A stretch of 64,000 bases of DNA from Mesodorylaimus sp. YZB2_4 (taxonomy: Eukaryota; Nematoda; Enoplea; Dorylaimida; Dorylaimidae): positions 62,001 to 126,000 of the forward strand of contig JASANH010000254.1 of assembly GCA_030248295.1 (NCBI GenBank). The letters run 5' to 3'. The notes under the pieces were generated by a model. It had not been told where the DNA came from. It searched no databases and saw nothing but the letters and a program-made list of their open reading frames with translations. A program made the translations under genes and the position numbers. How positions within the stretch are numbered: position 1 is the first letter of the stretch; each line of letters starts with the position of its first letter. Below are positions 33,241 to 46,336 of this stretch, piece by piece.

Positions 33241-36200
33241 GAGAAGGGTTTTCTCATAAATGATATGGTGAATGGAATCGTAATGCAATATTCCTTTTGC
33301 ACAAAACGCAGGTCAATTCATACAGCTGATATATTTTGGCAGTAGCTGTGTTGCACATAACAACTTCATGGTCCAATGCCGTTTCAGGTCGTGCAAAATT
33401 CTTGCAGGCACGAAAGAATGACCAGTGTCCAAAGCCTCAATCCGATTGGACAATGGTCAGTTGTGATTGTTGCCTTCTGCAGCTTTATTTTACTCCCCAT
33501 AACCATTCTTGGCGAGGATCACACCTTGGCAGCAGCAAGGATTGAGTGTCTTTAGGGGGGGGGGGGTTCTCATAATCTCAGGTGTGTCGTTCGGTTCCCA
33601 TTTCTGCGCTCACTCGCCTGAAATCTGTTTGTTTTCTCTCCTCGAGGACGGCAAAATGTCATTGACGGGCGGCGCACAAATGATTCATACGGTGTACAAC
33701 ACGATGATGTATACTACATACTGCGTAGTAAAACAGATTGTCATTCGACTGAAATCCCTCTTGTTGCGTTTGTAGCGCAGGGCGCGGTGGAGCAGCCGTT
33801 CTTTCGAGATATAGAGCCAGAGTTCGACTCTGTGAGATGGTAAAAGCTTGCATCAATCAAAATTTTCTCTACAGTAGTCTGTGGTAAATCTTGGTTGGTG
33901 CTCGGTATTGAAAAATGAAGTCTCACGTAGGCCGGAAAACGACGACGGTCCCCCTCAGTACAACAGGCTTCGCATGGCTTCGCATGGCTTCGCATACTTT
34001 TACTAATCGTGAGTTTTTACGTTTACAGTATCGCAAGCCCTCTGTCTCGAGGAGGCCCCCCGTTTCGGCTTATGCAGATACACGATTTCCCAAATTACAG
34101 AGTAACATGTCGTTGCGGTGCAGGTGGTGGTGATCAGGGCAGTCAACTCAGAAACATGTATCTCCAGTTTCCATTCTTTTCTCAAGCACATTTTTGGCAA
34201 TATCTCTCGATTTCGACCGTCTAGGCCACGGCTATGTGCCCACGTGATTGGGGTCTCGCCCCCCTTCATCCATCAACAGGTGATGGCCTGTTGCGCAACC
34301 TGTTGTCCCTTTCAAAGACGTGATTCTGTCTGATCGTGACGTAGTGTTAGTTCGCTGTCAGAGTATTCTGTTGACGTGATTCATTTCACTAAATTTACTT
34401 TCTTTCGCAAACATTTCAAGCTTCTGCCTTCCTGAGTAGGGATCTGGGGGGGGGGGGGCATTTTTACAGTTCCAAATCCCAAGGCATGTCCTAAATCCTA
34501 GGACAGTCCGAAGTCATTTCACAATCAGCTTGGTATCCCACCCAAGGACACCAAGCTGTCTCAAGTTCAGGACGACCTCGGCCATGTCCTGAGAACGTTT
34601 GTGGCGTCTTTATTTCCCAGCACCGCTGCCATGCTGCCACTGCTTTGAGGGCAGGTGTTTTGGGCAGTGGCCTGTCTAGGGCAATCTTAGAGGGCCCTGA
34701 GCTTGTGGCACTTTGCCTGAGCTCTCTCGACTTGCAACAACAGTTCTTTTTCAGCCGAACTGAAATTCTGACGTCCTTTTCTAGCCATTGAGGCCAGAAA
34801 GGTAAGACAGAATGCCATCATCATCATTTTACTTCTTACCCAAGCAAATACATGCACTTGACAGGAGGGAGACACGCAAAATTAATTAAAACTCATATGC
34901 GTGGTAAAGTTACTAGCAAGTATTCTCCCATGGTACACAGTCTCGCAAAAGAGTCGCAAAACTCCGTTTGTAGGACTCAAAATTTTGACTTGTAATAACC
35001 AAATGATGTGGCTCACACAGTCGCCTACTAACATGACAGATTTGTGCATAAAAGGAGAATTCCCACATCATTAAACCCATGGTAAAGCTTATAAAATAAA
35101 CTAGATTTGGCTCGTTTACAGTTCTCATATGAAGTGGACTAGCCTGCCTTAGCCAAGGAGTCCTCGTTTGACATGATAAAATCATTCAAATACAAACCTC
35201 GATTAGTGATGGGCGCCCGGCTTATTTCCCGCATTAAATTTTGTGGTCTGCTAGAATGTCTCAAGTTAACCTTTTTACTTATTAAACAAGATGAGACCTG
35301 TCTTAGGACGCGCCTAAATCTTCGGGTAAGGCACCTCTTGGACAGCTGATGTGACATGTCCGAAATTGGTGTCTCAGCGTTGTCCCAAGTTGCTGTCTAA
35401 TAGTGCCCTCAATTCGTACTGTGAAAAATTAGAGTCGCTTTGTGAAACTGGCCCTGCTGATTGCGAGTCTCGTGCTATTGCAGTTGTCTTACTCGTCCAG
35501 TCCCCTACCATCCCAGCTGCATAGACTACTGTGTGCCAGCTTAGTGAATGCTTGCGAATGCCATCCATTCGTGGCCTAGCCATCCCTATCTCTTCCCATT
35601 CGTTCATCATTGGAGCGAGGTAATCTGGCTGTACCAGCCACTTTGGCCTTTCACCTTCACCCGCGCCAGGCTTTATGATTTTTTAAGAAACGACCCCATT
35701 TCTCCGAATCAATCCCTAGGAGGGGCGAACGCCGGTGTGTGTGCCTGTATCAGATAGGCAATTACAATTAACTGATATCAGGCTCTTGCTGTCTGATAAT
35801 ACAGTACCTGTCAAGGACTGCTTTCATGGAAATTAGCTCATAGGTCGTGCGTAACTGATACAGTCAGCCGACACTTGAGTGTTTTTGCTCACGCCAATGA
35901 TAACTCATCGCTGCCGTCTGGCTTTCGATTGGTGCGTTTTCCGCCTTGCTATATCATGAAAAGACAGCTAGGGCAAGCATTGACCTCTATTAAGCAAATT
36001 GTACCCCTCTCCCCACAGCTGGCACTACTCGTATGCTGGATGGCGCACCGTTCCTAGCGGAGAGGTGACTACGCATATGTACATCGACCTTTTGCAATGG
36101 CCTTTATGAAATTGGTCGCACACACATTGATGAGGAAAGAGGGGACTCAATGTTTGCGCTTGCCCATCCGAAATAGTGGTAATTCTTGTGTAGCACCTTA

Positions 36201-36600
36201 ACATTTACCCTATCCTGTAGCTATTCCGCTTTGCCTAGCTCACAACCCACAGTACTTCACAATATCGCATCGACATTTCTTAAGGAAGTGTGGCGAACTT
36301 TAGTTATGTGATGATTAGACGCACTTTTTGATGTTTTAGATTTCGAAGCGACGTTGATCCAGTACGTCGATGATGGAAGCCGTGGTTAATTTAAGCAAAT
36401 TTTTTCGTCCGCCCACTTTCAAAGTCAGAGCCACAAAATTTACAGTTCTTCGCCGGTCAACGGTCAGGTCAGAAAGTTTTTTTTTTGGTTCGGTCAAGGT
36501 CAGGGTCAGGTCAGAAAATTTTTTGAAGGGTCGGTCAAGGTCAGACAGTGAAAACCCAGGTCATTGGAAAGCTATCGTGAGGACCCTCGTCCTGTGATGG
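33241..36600. other. Intergenic stretch
   Basis: No gene is supported. It contains poly(G) runs at about 33557 and 34447, a possible SINE-like fragment at 33770-33845 (B-box-like gagttcgactc), and a GGTCA-rich patch at 36460-36560 with repeated ggtcaaggtca/ggtcaggtca. Confidence 0.4.
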
Positions 36601-36649
36601 GCCGGGCTTGTTTCCAGTTACTGTAGCTGAGTGATCGAGAACCAATAAA

Positions 36650-37868
36650 ACAGGCTCCATATCTAGTCCATTTCTATTTTTACCAGTGCTGATGGCGGTG
36701 GCCGCATTGTCATTTGGTACACAGCACGCACTATGACGCAGTTTCTGCAGTGTTTGTGCCAGGAAATTGCCAAATTACACTTTAATTGTGACACAAAAAT
36801 TAAAAAGGTCCTTCAGTATGTGCTTCTTAGCTGGCTTCATGGCTGAGTCATGACTCTGTTTTTCGAGTACTTTAAATGCGTGTGGTTTATTGAGCCCCAG
36901 CCATAACACTACTGTGGACCACAGCACCAAGTATGCATATCTCGGAACAGGCTTGAGATGAGGTGACTCAGCTGGCTCCCGTCTCCCTCATTGCATGGAC
37001 CAGCAACCCTGTCTCGGAGGCCGCATTTCTGGTCCTGCTGCGGACGGTGGTTCAGTAAGCCAATTATCAAAGAGCCAACCCGTCGTCGACAGCGACTTAG
37101 TGAATCGGTCGCTGGCCTAGTACACCTGGCTCTGGGCGACTCACCTGGTACCGGCACCTTGTGGACGCCAAACTGGTTGAGTCAGGAAACTGGTTTTACA
37201 AACACCAGTTGGTAAGGCCTACCTTCTCGCCCAGTATTATCCTGGGAGGCTGGTATTTGCACAGGATGCCCTTGTGTGCAGGTGTTCCGACACACAGAGG
37301 GCCCCTGCCCTGAGCGCTGGCAATCATAACATGACTGCTATTTAGCTAGAGGCAAAACGTTTTGGAAGCCAAGGCGGAACTAAGCCGAATATGGGGCCCA
37401 ACCGCAAAAATTAAAACAATAAGAGAACAAAAACTTGTTGAGATGCAATGTTTGGCATTTCAACATCGTCAGGTCACCCAAAAGTGTCGCATCATGCTTA
37501 GTCGACGCATCGCATTAAACTCAATGTACCTTCTTAGGGCCGCAAGATGTCCAGCCCATGCGAGCCAGCTGACTGCGAGAAACACTGGCCTACCCCCCGA
37601 CTACGATTGGGCTCCCGCATGCCAGGTTCGAACTGGCTATTGTAGTTTAACCAGGACCCAAACCGGACAAGCTGGCTATTATTACTGAACAAGACTGAAC
37701 TAGGACAGAATCAAGATCGAAATGAACCACAGACTTTTGCTGCTGGTCACACAGACCAGACAAATTGTAGCAAAGCTCAACAGCTTCTTCGACTGCAGTG
37801 AGTATTCAAAAAACCCTGATAATTTCTATTGACGAATGTCCTTTCACCAGAAGCCACTTTTAGTGGTA
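36650..37868 (+). repeat. Segmental duplication, copy 1, 5' block
   Basis: This non-coding block is closely matched at 55435-56600 in the same orientation, including the stretches tggtttattgagcccc, ctcatctggtaccgg and gactgcgagaaacactggcc. The last 60 bp (37806-37868) instead match 59057-59120. It marks the upstream part of the duplicated segment that also contains the pseudophosphatase gene. Confidence 0.85.
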
Positions 37869-37924
37869 ACTGTTATGCTATAGACCCCAGTAGAGAAAAC
37901 TACTTTACTAGTCGATAACATTAA

Positions 37925-38959
37925 GATGATCACAACGTTCCGGCAAAACTAATACAGTGGCTTCATTCTTATCTGACGGATCGTACACAGCGAGTCGTGA
38001 TCTCTGATTGTTCATCGACGATCACGCGAGTCCCGTCCGGTGTGCCACAAGGGTCGGTCCTGGGGCCTACACTATTTATCGCTTTCATCGATCCTTTACT
38101 CAGACAATTCGCCGAACGATTCCCAAAATTCTTATTACAAGCGTATGCGGACGATCTGTATTTACTTATTCCATCACAACGGCTGGAAGATGTATCAAAC
38201 TTGGCGCAACCCGCATTGGTTTTTATCGATCAATGGATTGGATCGTCCGGCTTTGATTTTAACATTTCAAAAACGCAATGTATTTGTTATTCTTATCGAC
38301 AACAATGGATTCCATTTCTGCCCAGTTTATTTTTACAAGGTCAGCAGCTTGTTTTTACCGATAGGATCAAGTATCTTGGAATCCTATTTTCGGCTGATAT
38401 GCGCTTCTCTGAGCATATTGCAGCAACTAGCCGAAGCGCCATATCAATGATCGGGGCATTATCTCGGAAGCTCGGCCGCCATGTTCACCCATCGATCCTT
38501 CGGACTGTCTACGAGGCATGCGTCAGGGCGAAATTAGAATACGGTTCTTGCGCATGGGATCCCATCTTGATTTCGGACATCAACGAGTTGGAACGTGCTC
38601 AACGATTAGCAGTTCGTCATTGTCTGCGAGATTGGACCGCTGATTATGATGTAGGACTTGCAAAACTCGGGTGGAGTCGTCTTTTTAATCGTCGAAAACG
38701 GTTGAAATTAATACAATTTTATAAATTTTATTTCGACCTCCACGACTACCCCGGTTCCTTCTCGCATTTGACCCATCATTATGCCACACGAAATTCAAAG
38801 CGGCATCAACTGGTTTTACAAACGGACACTCGACTAACCTACTCGCAAAATTTTTTTTCATCGACAGGAATTTTATGGAACAACCTGAGCGAAGAGGTAG
38901 TGTTTTCTAAGTTGATTATATTTCGTGACAAGATGTTTGGTATGACTTTTGAGCTGTAA
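37925..38959 (+). pseudogene. Non-LTR retrotransposon reverse transcriptase fragment (Jockey/CR1-type), 5' truncated
   Basis: The open frame starts in mid reverse-transcriptase domain. IQWLHSYLTDR is followed by SGVPQGSVLGPTLF (a fingers/palm motif) and the catalytic YADD box (QAYADDLYLL), then thumb-region sequence and a complete C-terminus ending at TAA. The N-terminal half of RT, the endonuclease and ORF1 are missing. The 3' end is AT-rich and finishes in a short aattg tandem tail (39061-39084). Insertion occurred within copy 1 of the segmental duplication and is absent at the matching place in copy 2, so it is younger than the duplication or was lost there. The remaining frame is intact, implying recent insertion. 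Confidence 0.9.
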
Positions 38960-39084
38960 TAGACGATTTTTTTATTTTATTTTAATTTTATTTTTATTTT
39001 TGTTCATTGTCTTGACGTCTGGAGTCCATAGAGTGCGCAACAGCGTTTGGCTACCAGTAAAATTGAATTGAATTGAATTGAATT
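38960..39084 (+). repeat. 3' tail of the non-LTR element with (AATTG)n
   Basis: The T-rich untranslated tail ends in about five tandem aattg units, a common 3' end for this retrotransposon type. The flanking sequence resumes similarity to copy 2 near 39150. Confidence 0.7.
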
Positions 39085-40009
39085 AAACAAGCAGAGCAAG
39101 TGAGTAGTAGGTGCGCTGCGCTAGTGCTGAAGCTGGTAACATTATCGTTAAAGTAACCTTTGCGCACGCGGGCTGGTCCTGGTTCAGTCTTGATTTGACA
39201 TGGTTCATCTCCAAAACCATGGTCCTGGCTCGATCGGGCTCGATTCAGTGGTTTGGTCGAAGGTGGCCTGCATGCCCTGGCTGGCCTAAGAACTTCTCGC
39301 TACAGAACTTGGCCTGAAATTAACCTCATTTTGTAGAGTGCAAAGCTCTCTACATCATTTATCTTTAAACTACCCAGGCCCTCACTGAAACTTTCGAGAA
39401 ACACGCATGAAATCGGCTCGCTGCCTGGCCCCCTCAAGGTGCCAATATACTTCTTCATGCGTGCGCTGTACAGCGCGCGCCGTACAGCACGCTTGATGAG
39501 TGATCGTTTATACTGGCACGCTGGATCAGAGCGCTGTACAGCGCACGCATGAGCAAGTATAATGGCACCTTCACCCCTCAAGACGTAAGCATACTGTATA
39601 CCCGCATGATACAGCGGCGACCAGTGCACCGACTTTGCACCGAGACCCCCCCCCCCCCCCAGAACGCACGTTGACCAAGCTGCCTGCGAACTGAACTCGG
39701 TCGGGGAGTAAAGGACGGGAAAAGCTCGCTAGCACACGCAAAATTCGGTGTCAACGATGCACAGGCTGTGCAGCCACCCTGCCTGCAATGAAGCACAGGA
39801 AAGTGGAGGCAACGTACAGTGCGAGAAGCAGGGCGGACGGGACGCCCGCTGCCTCCTCGCTCATTGCCTTCTCTGTGTTCGCCCCGTGCGGTCGACCGCC
39901 GAGAACGCGCATTCGCATCGAAACGAAAACTGCGAACGAATTCGACAAAAATCGAATCGAATCTTTGAAAAAACCGGAAGAGAAGCCGTAAAATCGTCGA
40001 ATCGTGGCC
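39085..40009 (+). other. Upstream region of pseudophosphatase copy 1
   Basis: 39150-39450 and 39590-40009 match 59155-59400 and 59440-59835 upstream of copy 2. A poly(C) run lies at about 39648. The 220 bp just before the ATG are nearly identical in both copies and are read as promoter/5' leader. Open frames in it are not conserved between copies. No TATA box is obvious. Confidence 0.45.
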
Positions 40010-43000
40010 ATGGCGACGCCAGGTAAGCAAATTTCCTTCGAAATTTTCTCTCGGAAAAATTTCCGCGGTTTTCGCGAGCTCGGCCTTGATTTTCCGCGAA
40101 CAAACCGAGCAAAATTTTCGATTTCGTGGAAGAACTTCCACCCAGACGAATTTCCAAGTCGGTTTCGTTTGTTTCAGAAATCAAATCCATCAAATTCTTC
40201 AACCAGCATGGCATCGAGGTCACTTTGGCAGAAAACGGTGGCTACGCCGAGATCGTTGCGAAGCTCGATCAGGCCAAGTGCACCGAATCCATGAATTTGG
40301 TCGATGAAAACGGGAATGTGTTCCAAACGGGAAAGTGCGATTCGAATGGTCACGTCAAGTTCAAAGTGCCGATGACAAAGGACACCAAGTTTGGCAATTA
40401 CTTCGCCGAGTTCAAAGGCCAACGATCCGCCGAGCCATTCAAATATGGGTATCGAACGTGTAAGTACACTGCTTTGGTTGGATGGGGCCCAGGGTCGACC
40501 GTACCAACTTTCTGCCTGTACCTGAGGCGGTACGGACCGTACCGTACACGTTCGAACTAAAATTCCGTCCTGGCAGATTTAAAAATTTCCAATTTTTATC
40601 GAATTAAAAAAAAAAATTTATCGATGAAGTTCCGTACCGAAAAATTTTTTCAATAACTTTTTTTCGGTACGGAACTTTTTCGATAATTTTTTATAAATTC
40701 GATAAAAATATAAAATTTTTTTGGGTACACACCGTCAACTTTCTATTTGTGAATTTTATACGACCCCTGTGCATCAAAAAAACTGTGCATCAACACCAAA
40801 TTATCGCACAAATCCTTATAAAAGTCGAAACGGCTGTACCAGTCTTCTTTCAGCGCCGGAACCACACTGAACCACCCACTGGTATGGTCGACCCTGGGAT
40901 GGGACTCACAGAAGTTGGGCCCACGAGGGGGAGCAGACGTGATGTCCGAACGAGCGAGTCCCCCATCCTCTTTTCGAACTTAACGAGGACTGGGAGCTCG
41001 CTTCTCAGGGCCGTAGTCGAAGCCGTTGATCCCAAGGATGGGATTCGCTTGCATTCCTTCGAATGTTCAATTTTGTAGTCGATCCCTTTATCGAAAATTT
41101 TCAGGCGGTGAGGGCGAGTCCGCTGGTTGCCCAGACGGCACGCAATGTTTTGTGACCAAGGACGGTCCAGCGTGCAAAATCGACGCGGACACATGCGCCA
41201 ACCAGCACGGGCATTCGCAAGCAAAAATGTGCGGGGAAGGTACGAAAGCTGATTCCCAGTGCGAATCAATCGCGACCAACAACTACGACAAAGCCTTGGC
41301 CGAGGAAACGGGAGCCTGCTCTCAACAAGGTGAGTCAGAACTTCATCGGCCATCTTCGAGCAAACAGATTTGTGTTTCAGGAGAAACTCCACACATGACG
41401 TACGCCAAAGAATTGGTCAGGTTCAACGAGGCCGTCAAGGTCACCAACAGCACTGCGCCCCCCATCGCCAATTGTCCACCCGGTGGCCCCGGCGACGACG
41501 CCACTGTGGACTGCAATCTCTTCATCGATGGCAAACCGGTGCCCACCAAAAACCACGCGGAAAAATGCAGCGTTGGAATGAAGTTAGAATTGCCGAATAA
41601 GTTATTCGAACAACCCTGCGTCGGCACAGTCGAGTGCAAATTCACCAAAGGCAGCAAAAAGGCCCGCACGCTCGCTCATTTCGTACATACTGGTAAGTGT
41701 TGCCTGAACTCTGAAAACCACCACTAATCCTCTGCTTCTTCAGGAGGCGGCAAGCTGGAGCCCAAGGTGACCCCGAGCACGGACGGCAAGACTGAGAATC
41801 AGGTCAAGTGGGAGAAGATCCCGAAGCCCCCTCCTGAAATCCGTAATTGCAAATGCGAAACGACGACCCCGAGCGGCAAGAAGCTGACGGTAGGAGACCA
41901 AGGGGGGGACTGGCATCGCCTTGCACAAAGTCTTTTTTAGGGGGAAAGAATCAAACCCGAGGAACCTGGACAGTACGATGGCCAGTGCGTGTGCACGTAC
42001 GAAGGCAGTGGTCGGAGGAGGGACATCGAGATCCCCTACTTTGGCAGGCACATGTCGAAGGGCGGTAAGACTTGCGATCGATCACGCAGACTCAGAGTAC
42101 AGATATCCTGATTCCAGGCGACGGGCTGCCGGATATGTACGATTTCACCACACCGCCCTGGCGCCTATCGGAGGGGGCCGAAATAGGCATAGGCGTTGGC
42201 TGCAGCTTGGTTGGCTTGCTCATCATCATTGTTGGCTCCGTGTGTATTTGGAATAAGTGTTGTAGGAAGACTAGTTATCGTACTGGTGAACCGTACGATA
42301 TGGGTAAGCGGATGCTTCTACTGAACCGATTGTAAATTTCAAAGAGTTTCTTTTAAGGTGGTGCCGAGTTGGGATTGGCGAGGGAAAGGACGATCACTAC
42401 GATGCCGAAGCCACTGCCGGAAAACAGGAAGAATGAGATGCAGTCGATGGCATCATCGAGCAATGTCAGCGTCAAACCGAAGCCGTCACCCTCGAAAGGA
42501 ATGTTCATCGACCCGATGGCTGGACAGCGAAACGATGAAGATACGAGCATGGCCACTGGCTTGCACTTCATTGCTATCACTAACTACACGCCGGACCAAT
42601 TATTGGAGAAACGCCAAGCTTGCTCGGCTGCGAAAACTAAATCCGAGATGGAGGAGCTCATTAAGGACGTCAACGAAGAGATCGTGGAGAAGGACGATGT
42701 GGTCGAGGTAAAGAGGACCAAGCAGCAGCCCGTCCAAGTCCGAAAATCAACTCAAGTCGGCGGGTTGGACATGAACCAAATGTTCAGCTTCTACAAGGGC
42801 AGTCTGCTGTTTATCGGCTCGATTCCATCGGTCGCTGATTTGTTGGATTGGCTGAAGGAGCTCTTGAAGGAGGAGGTGAGGTCGCTTGTATTCCGAGATA
42901 TTTAGTCGGGCTTATTTTTTGGTTTCAGGTCGGCGTGATCGTGATCACTGGCGCGCTGCCGAAGAAACATCCGCTGATTCCTAAGGATGAAAACTCGGAA

Positions 43001-43795
43001 CCAATCACAGTAGGCACACCTAAAGACCATCTGACCCTGAAGTGGTTGCTGCTCGACGAAAAGGACGGGGTTCCGGCCGGTACGCTGACTGTGCGCGACC
43101 CGGGTGATGGCATCAGTGCGAGCGATGCTGTAAGTCATTTCGTGGTTCTCTGCCATTCAGAGGATCGACGGTTGCTTTGCAGGTCAAGATCCACGTGATC
43201 CACTTGCCGATCTTGCCCGACCCGAAGAACGCGAATGATGTGAGGAAGAACGCTTCCAAGATCGACCAGGCCGTCTACTACATGTGCAAGCAGGCCAAAT
43301 GCAAAGGACGCAAATTGCCAAACACGGTTCTGGTGTGCCCGGACGGACTGGTGTACGCTCCGACGGACGCCTTGGCCATCATCAACTACGAGGCCGGCAT
43401 GAAGATCAACTGGGAGGCCATCAATCTGAAAGACGTGACGAGGAGAGTGAACAGGGCGCGCATGTGGGCCTTCTCGAAGACTCAGCTGGGCGTGAAGATG
43501 GTCTTCCGCATGATCTACTTGGCAACTGCGACTCTGTTCGATTTGTTCAAGGGAAGCACGAGTCGAAGTATGTTTTCAGTTTGAAACCCCCTCCCCCGCC
43601 CCCCATCGTTTCTCCTGACTCCTCGTTTCCCTTTCAGGCAGGACCAGCAGCGGGACGGTGCCTGAGCAGCCAGGGACGGGCGAGGCGAAGGCGTGCGACG
43701 AGCACAGTGGCCTGGAGGGGTTGTCTCAACGACCGTCGACGAGTGGTTATCAGGTCAAGAAGGGCAGCAGTTGGAAATTCTGGGGAAAACGTTGA
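40010..43795 (+). CDS. Receptor-like transmembrane pseudo-tyrosine phosphatase, copy 1 (11 exons)
   Basis: Exons: 40010-40022, 40178-40459, 41105-41329, 41381-41692, 41744-41889, 41941-42064, 42118-42303, 42358-42875, 42929-43129, 43183-43567, 43638-43795. They join in frame to 849 codons. No signal peptide is seen (MATPEIKS). Residues 1-98 form a possible beta-sandwich domain. 99-367 is cysteine-rich (PDGTQCF, CPPGGPGDD, QYDGQCVC). The transmembrane helix is about 390-412. The cytoplasmic part from about 490 aligns by eye with a PTP domain: the segment before and after VGVIVITGAL, LPILPDP at the WPD loop, and VLVCPDGLVYAP at the HCSAGVGRTG loop. Cys721 and Gly724 remain but the essential Arg is Tyr727, so catalysis should be lost. 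SKTQLG matches the Q-loop. A likely role is a scaffold or decoy in tyrosine-phosphate signalling. PTP kinship is inferred from fold-like motif order. Confidence 0.75.
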
Positions 43796-44084
43796 AATGT
43801 TCGATGGTTGATGTTGACGAGTAGACGACGATGATTATTTAAGTGACTTTACTTCTCGTTTTATGAATAGATGATATCTAAGTATTTAATTTTTTTTTTG
43901 TCTCTATATAGTGTGCAGTTTTTTCTGGTGTCTATACATTTTTTTGCCTGAGTTAGAAATGAATATTGAAGTGAGTTGAATTTTTGGAATCAAAGTGAAA
44001 AGATCTTGATTTTCTATGGTTCTGTTGAAAAGGAGTCTTTGGTGAATAATTTTCAATTTCCGGCCTTTTTATTGAAAACTGACA

Positions 44085-44175
44085 TGCCTTGGTGAAGTGA
44101 GTGGGTGCCCATGTTCTGCTCACCACTCACGCATTGGCCGGCACAGCACGACCGGTCAATGCCAGTTTAAGTGTG
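44085..44175 (+). repeat. Segmental duplication, copy 1, 3' edge
   Basis: catgccttggtgaagtgagtg and the following ttggccggcacagcacga block recur at 63838-63950. This places the downstream limit of the duplication close to 44175, just before the HDDC3 exon. Confidence 0.7.
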
Positions 44176-44289
44176 TAAATGGCAAAGAAGTGCACAAACC
44201 ACAGAGTGATCCCCTCAAACCCCAGCCACAGCAGTGTGCTCGCACAGGCACCAGGCCACCAAGCACATGGCCAGTGAGACACAGGCGAG

Positions 44290-44517
44290 TCAGAATAAGT
44301 GCTGGTGGCGTTGGAAGAACTCGTCCAATGCGGCCTTCAAGCCAGCATTGGTTCCCCGAATGAGATTGACCAAGTCGTGGCACCATTTGGTGTGGAAGTC
44401 GCGGTAGTCGTCGGTCCACTCGGCTGGCAGATGATTCTCGGCGTCCCTCAAGTTGTACAGCTTGTGCGCCAGTCGAACCACCCTCGCTTCGTAGCTCAGG
44501 GACGAGGCACCTGCCAA
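44290..44517 (-). CDS. HDDC3/MESH1-type ppGpp/NADPH hydrolase, last exon only
   Basis: The exon starts after a good acceptor (CTACTTTTCAG) and encodes 75 residues and a stop. VVRLAHKLYNLRD, the Trp of EWTDDY, and LIRGTNAGLKAALDEFF match the C-terminal third of HDDC3 (MESH1), a metazoan HD-domain hydrolase of (p)ppGpp and NADPH. The HD metal site lies in earlier exons, which I cannot find to the right before the NPC1-like exons at 45.5 kb. Either the intron is long and the rest lies beyond, or this is an isolated fragment. Confidence 0.75.
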   Translation of the reverse strand: MAGASSLSYEARVVRLAHKLYNLRDAENHLPAEWTDDYRDFHTKWCHDLVNLIRGTNAGLKAALDEFFQRHQHLF

Positions 44518-45512
44518 CTGAAAAGTAGCTCCTTCACATCCCGCCTGTGCCACTGGGATACTCCTGCTGCACACTGTGGCCACCCATTTCAGGTCTTGCG
44601 TGAGTAGCAGGGACACTGGAGGATAGACCCGCTCGGAGGTGGGTGCTAGAGTCCTAGAACATTAGAGTCCTCAAAAAGTTGTGAAAGGATCTGCTTTGCA
44701 TGTTTCATTCATTAAACCATGCCTAGAGTCTAACAAAATGAGTTTTAGACGGTTCTGGGTCTCATCCAAGTTTCCAGGGTGTGCATGTGCATATAATGTG
44801 CCTCCGCCTGTAAGATAGAAGCAACAAAATCCAGTTTATATTCCAATTTAAGTAAAGGGAACTTTGCTGTTTCATGAGTACCTTACTTTCACTCAAGCAC
44901 CCAGACCCTGTCCTGCCAGCTGGGTTTCGATATTTATGCCCTTTTCCTGACAGTGTCACACGGCTGGTCCCAGAGGTGTCATGCGTTGCCTCGAATGTAT
45001 GTCATCTGCGAAGAGGAGTTTTTAGTTGGGATATTGCAACTTACATAGTCTTCGGTCCCGAGATTTTGGGCTACCAGATTGATTCAAATTGGTCTTCAAA
45101 GGAAGCCTAGCATGCGAAATTAAAAATTGCATGTTTTAAGCATGGGGATCTGACAAAAATTCAAATTTCCAGCCATAAAACTTGAATATTTCAAGTTTTC
45201 AAAAATTATCGGTATTATCGGTTTTATCAGCCGATAATTGCGTTATCGGTCGGACCTGGCTTATCAGCGAAAAAAGTTTTGAGAATAAAGTCGCTTATCA
45301 GCAAAAGTTTCCAAAGAATGACTCCCCTTATCAGTAAGTGATAAGATACGTGACCAACTCGTAATGTAGCCTCCGCCAATAATATTCTTTCCTTATCTCA
45401 CCGATCGGCACCCCCACTGATAAGCACTGTTCCTCACCGACAACCCGGCCCGCCTCAGAGCCTATTTCTTCCGCAACAGTTCCCGTGCCTGTTTTATGGC
45501 CACCAACTCACC

Positions 45513-46336
45513 TCGTGCAAGAACTCCTTTCTGAACACTGGCCCATAATATTGCGTTTCGCCCGTTCCCGGATCCTGATGCTCCAACGATGCCATGTTCT
45601 TGGGAACAACGATCAATTGTTCAGTGCGATAGAACGGCCTGAAAATACAAACCAGCATGGGCAAACCCAGATTTGTAGGGGCTCGCACGGAGCGCGACCG
45701 ACCAGTCACGGAGATGTTTCAGCCATGAAATAGGTCCCAAGCTTTTAATACGGACCCGAACGTATCACACATTCCCCGCCGTTTTGTAAATTCAAATTTC
45801 CCGCCATTTTGTCAAAATTTCCCTTTCTAACTAAAAGTACAGCTTTCCCCTCTCCTCTAACCCACACCTCATATTCCCCATTATCTTTTAAACTTACGCA
45901 AAATTTTGATCGAAAAAATCTTTTTCCATTCGCGCTCGACTATTCGGGGACGACCATAATTTGACGGGATCGGTGGTGACTTCCATGAAATATAATCCAC
46001 CCGAGCAGACCACGCTGACCGATAGGCCGAATATGAACACGATGATTGGATGTCGAGTGCACAAACGACCCCACGAATTAAATACGTCCTCGAATTTCGA
46101 TTCGATCCACGAGCCCAACGTTTCACAAATCGATACATCCTTCTCCGTGATCATCATGACTGGATTCTTGCCATTTATATTCGAGTCCAATTGAATCTTA
46201 TCCGAACACCTCGACCATCGACTGCCATTGAATAAATAGCCCAATATCTCCAATAATAATATCACCAAAACGATCCCGCAAAAACTCATCAAACTCACAA
46301 ACGACCAACAATCCATTCGCCCGATCAACCATTCGC
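45513..46336 (-). CDS. NPC1-type sterol transporter, two internal exons only
   Basis: Exon A (46336-45898) follows a TTTTTGTTGTAG acceptor. Exon B (45638-45513) follows TATTTTCAG and ends at GTGAGT. They join in frame. Encoded features: a hydrophobic helix (FVSLMSFCGIVLVILLLEIL), a linker, a second helix after LCTRHP, then VTTDPVKLWSSPNSRARMEK and FDQNFAPFYRTEQLIV. This is the NPC1 order around its first membrane helices before the middle luminal domain. NPC1 moves cholesterol out of lysosomes. The N-terminal cysteine-rich domain, the sterol-sensing domain and the rest are not found on either side. The 44.6-45.5 kb space has no candidate exon. A partial gene or relic is likely. Confidence 0.8.

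Noticed and set aside
33770..33845. Additional SINE-like copy
   Set aside because: A B-box-like gagttcgactc is present but the family tail is missing, so it was not listed as a supported copy.
39578..40141. Minus-strand frame of 187 codons upstream of copy 1
   Set aside because: The frame is not conserved at the matching place of copy 2 (59.5-60.0 kb) although the DNA is, which argues against coding.
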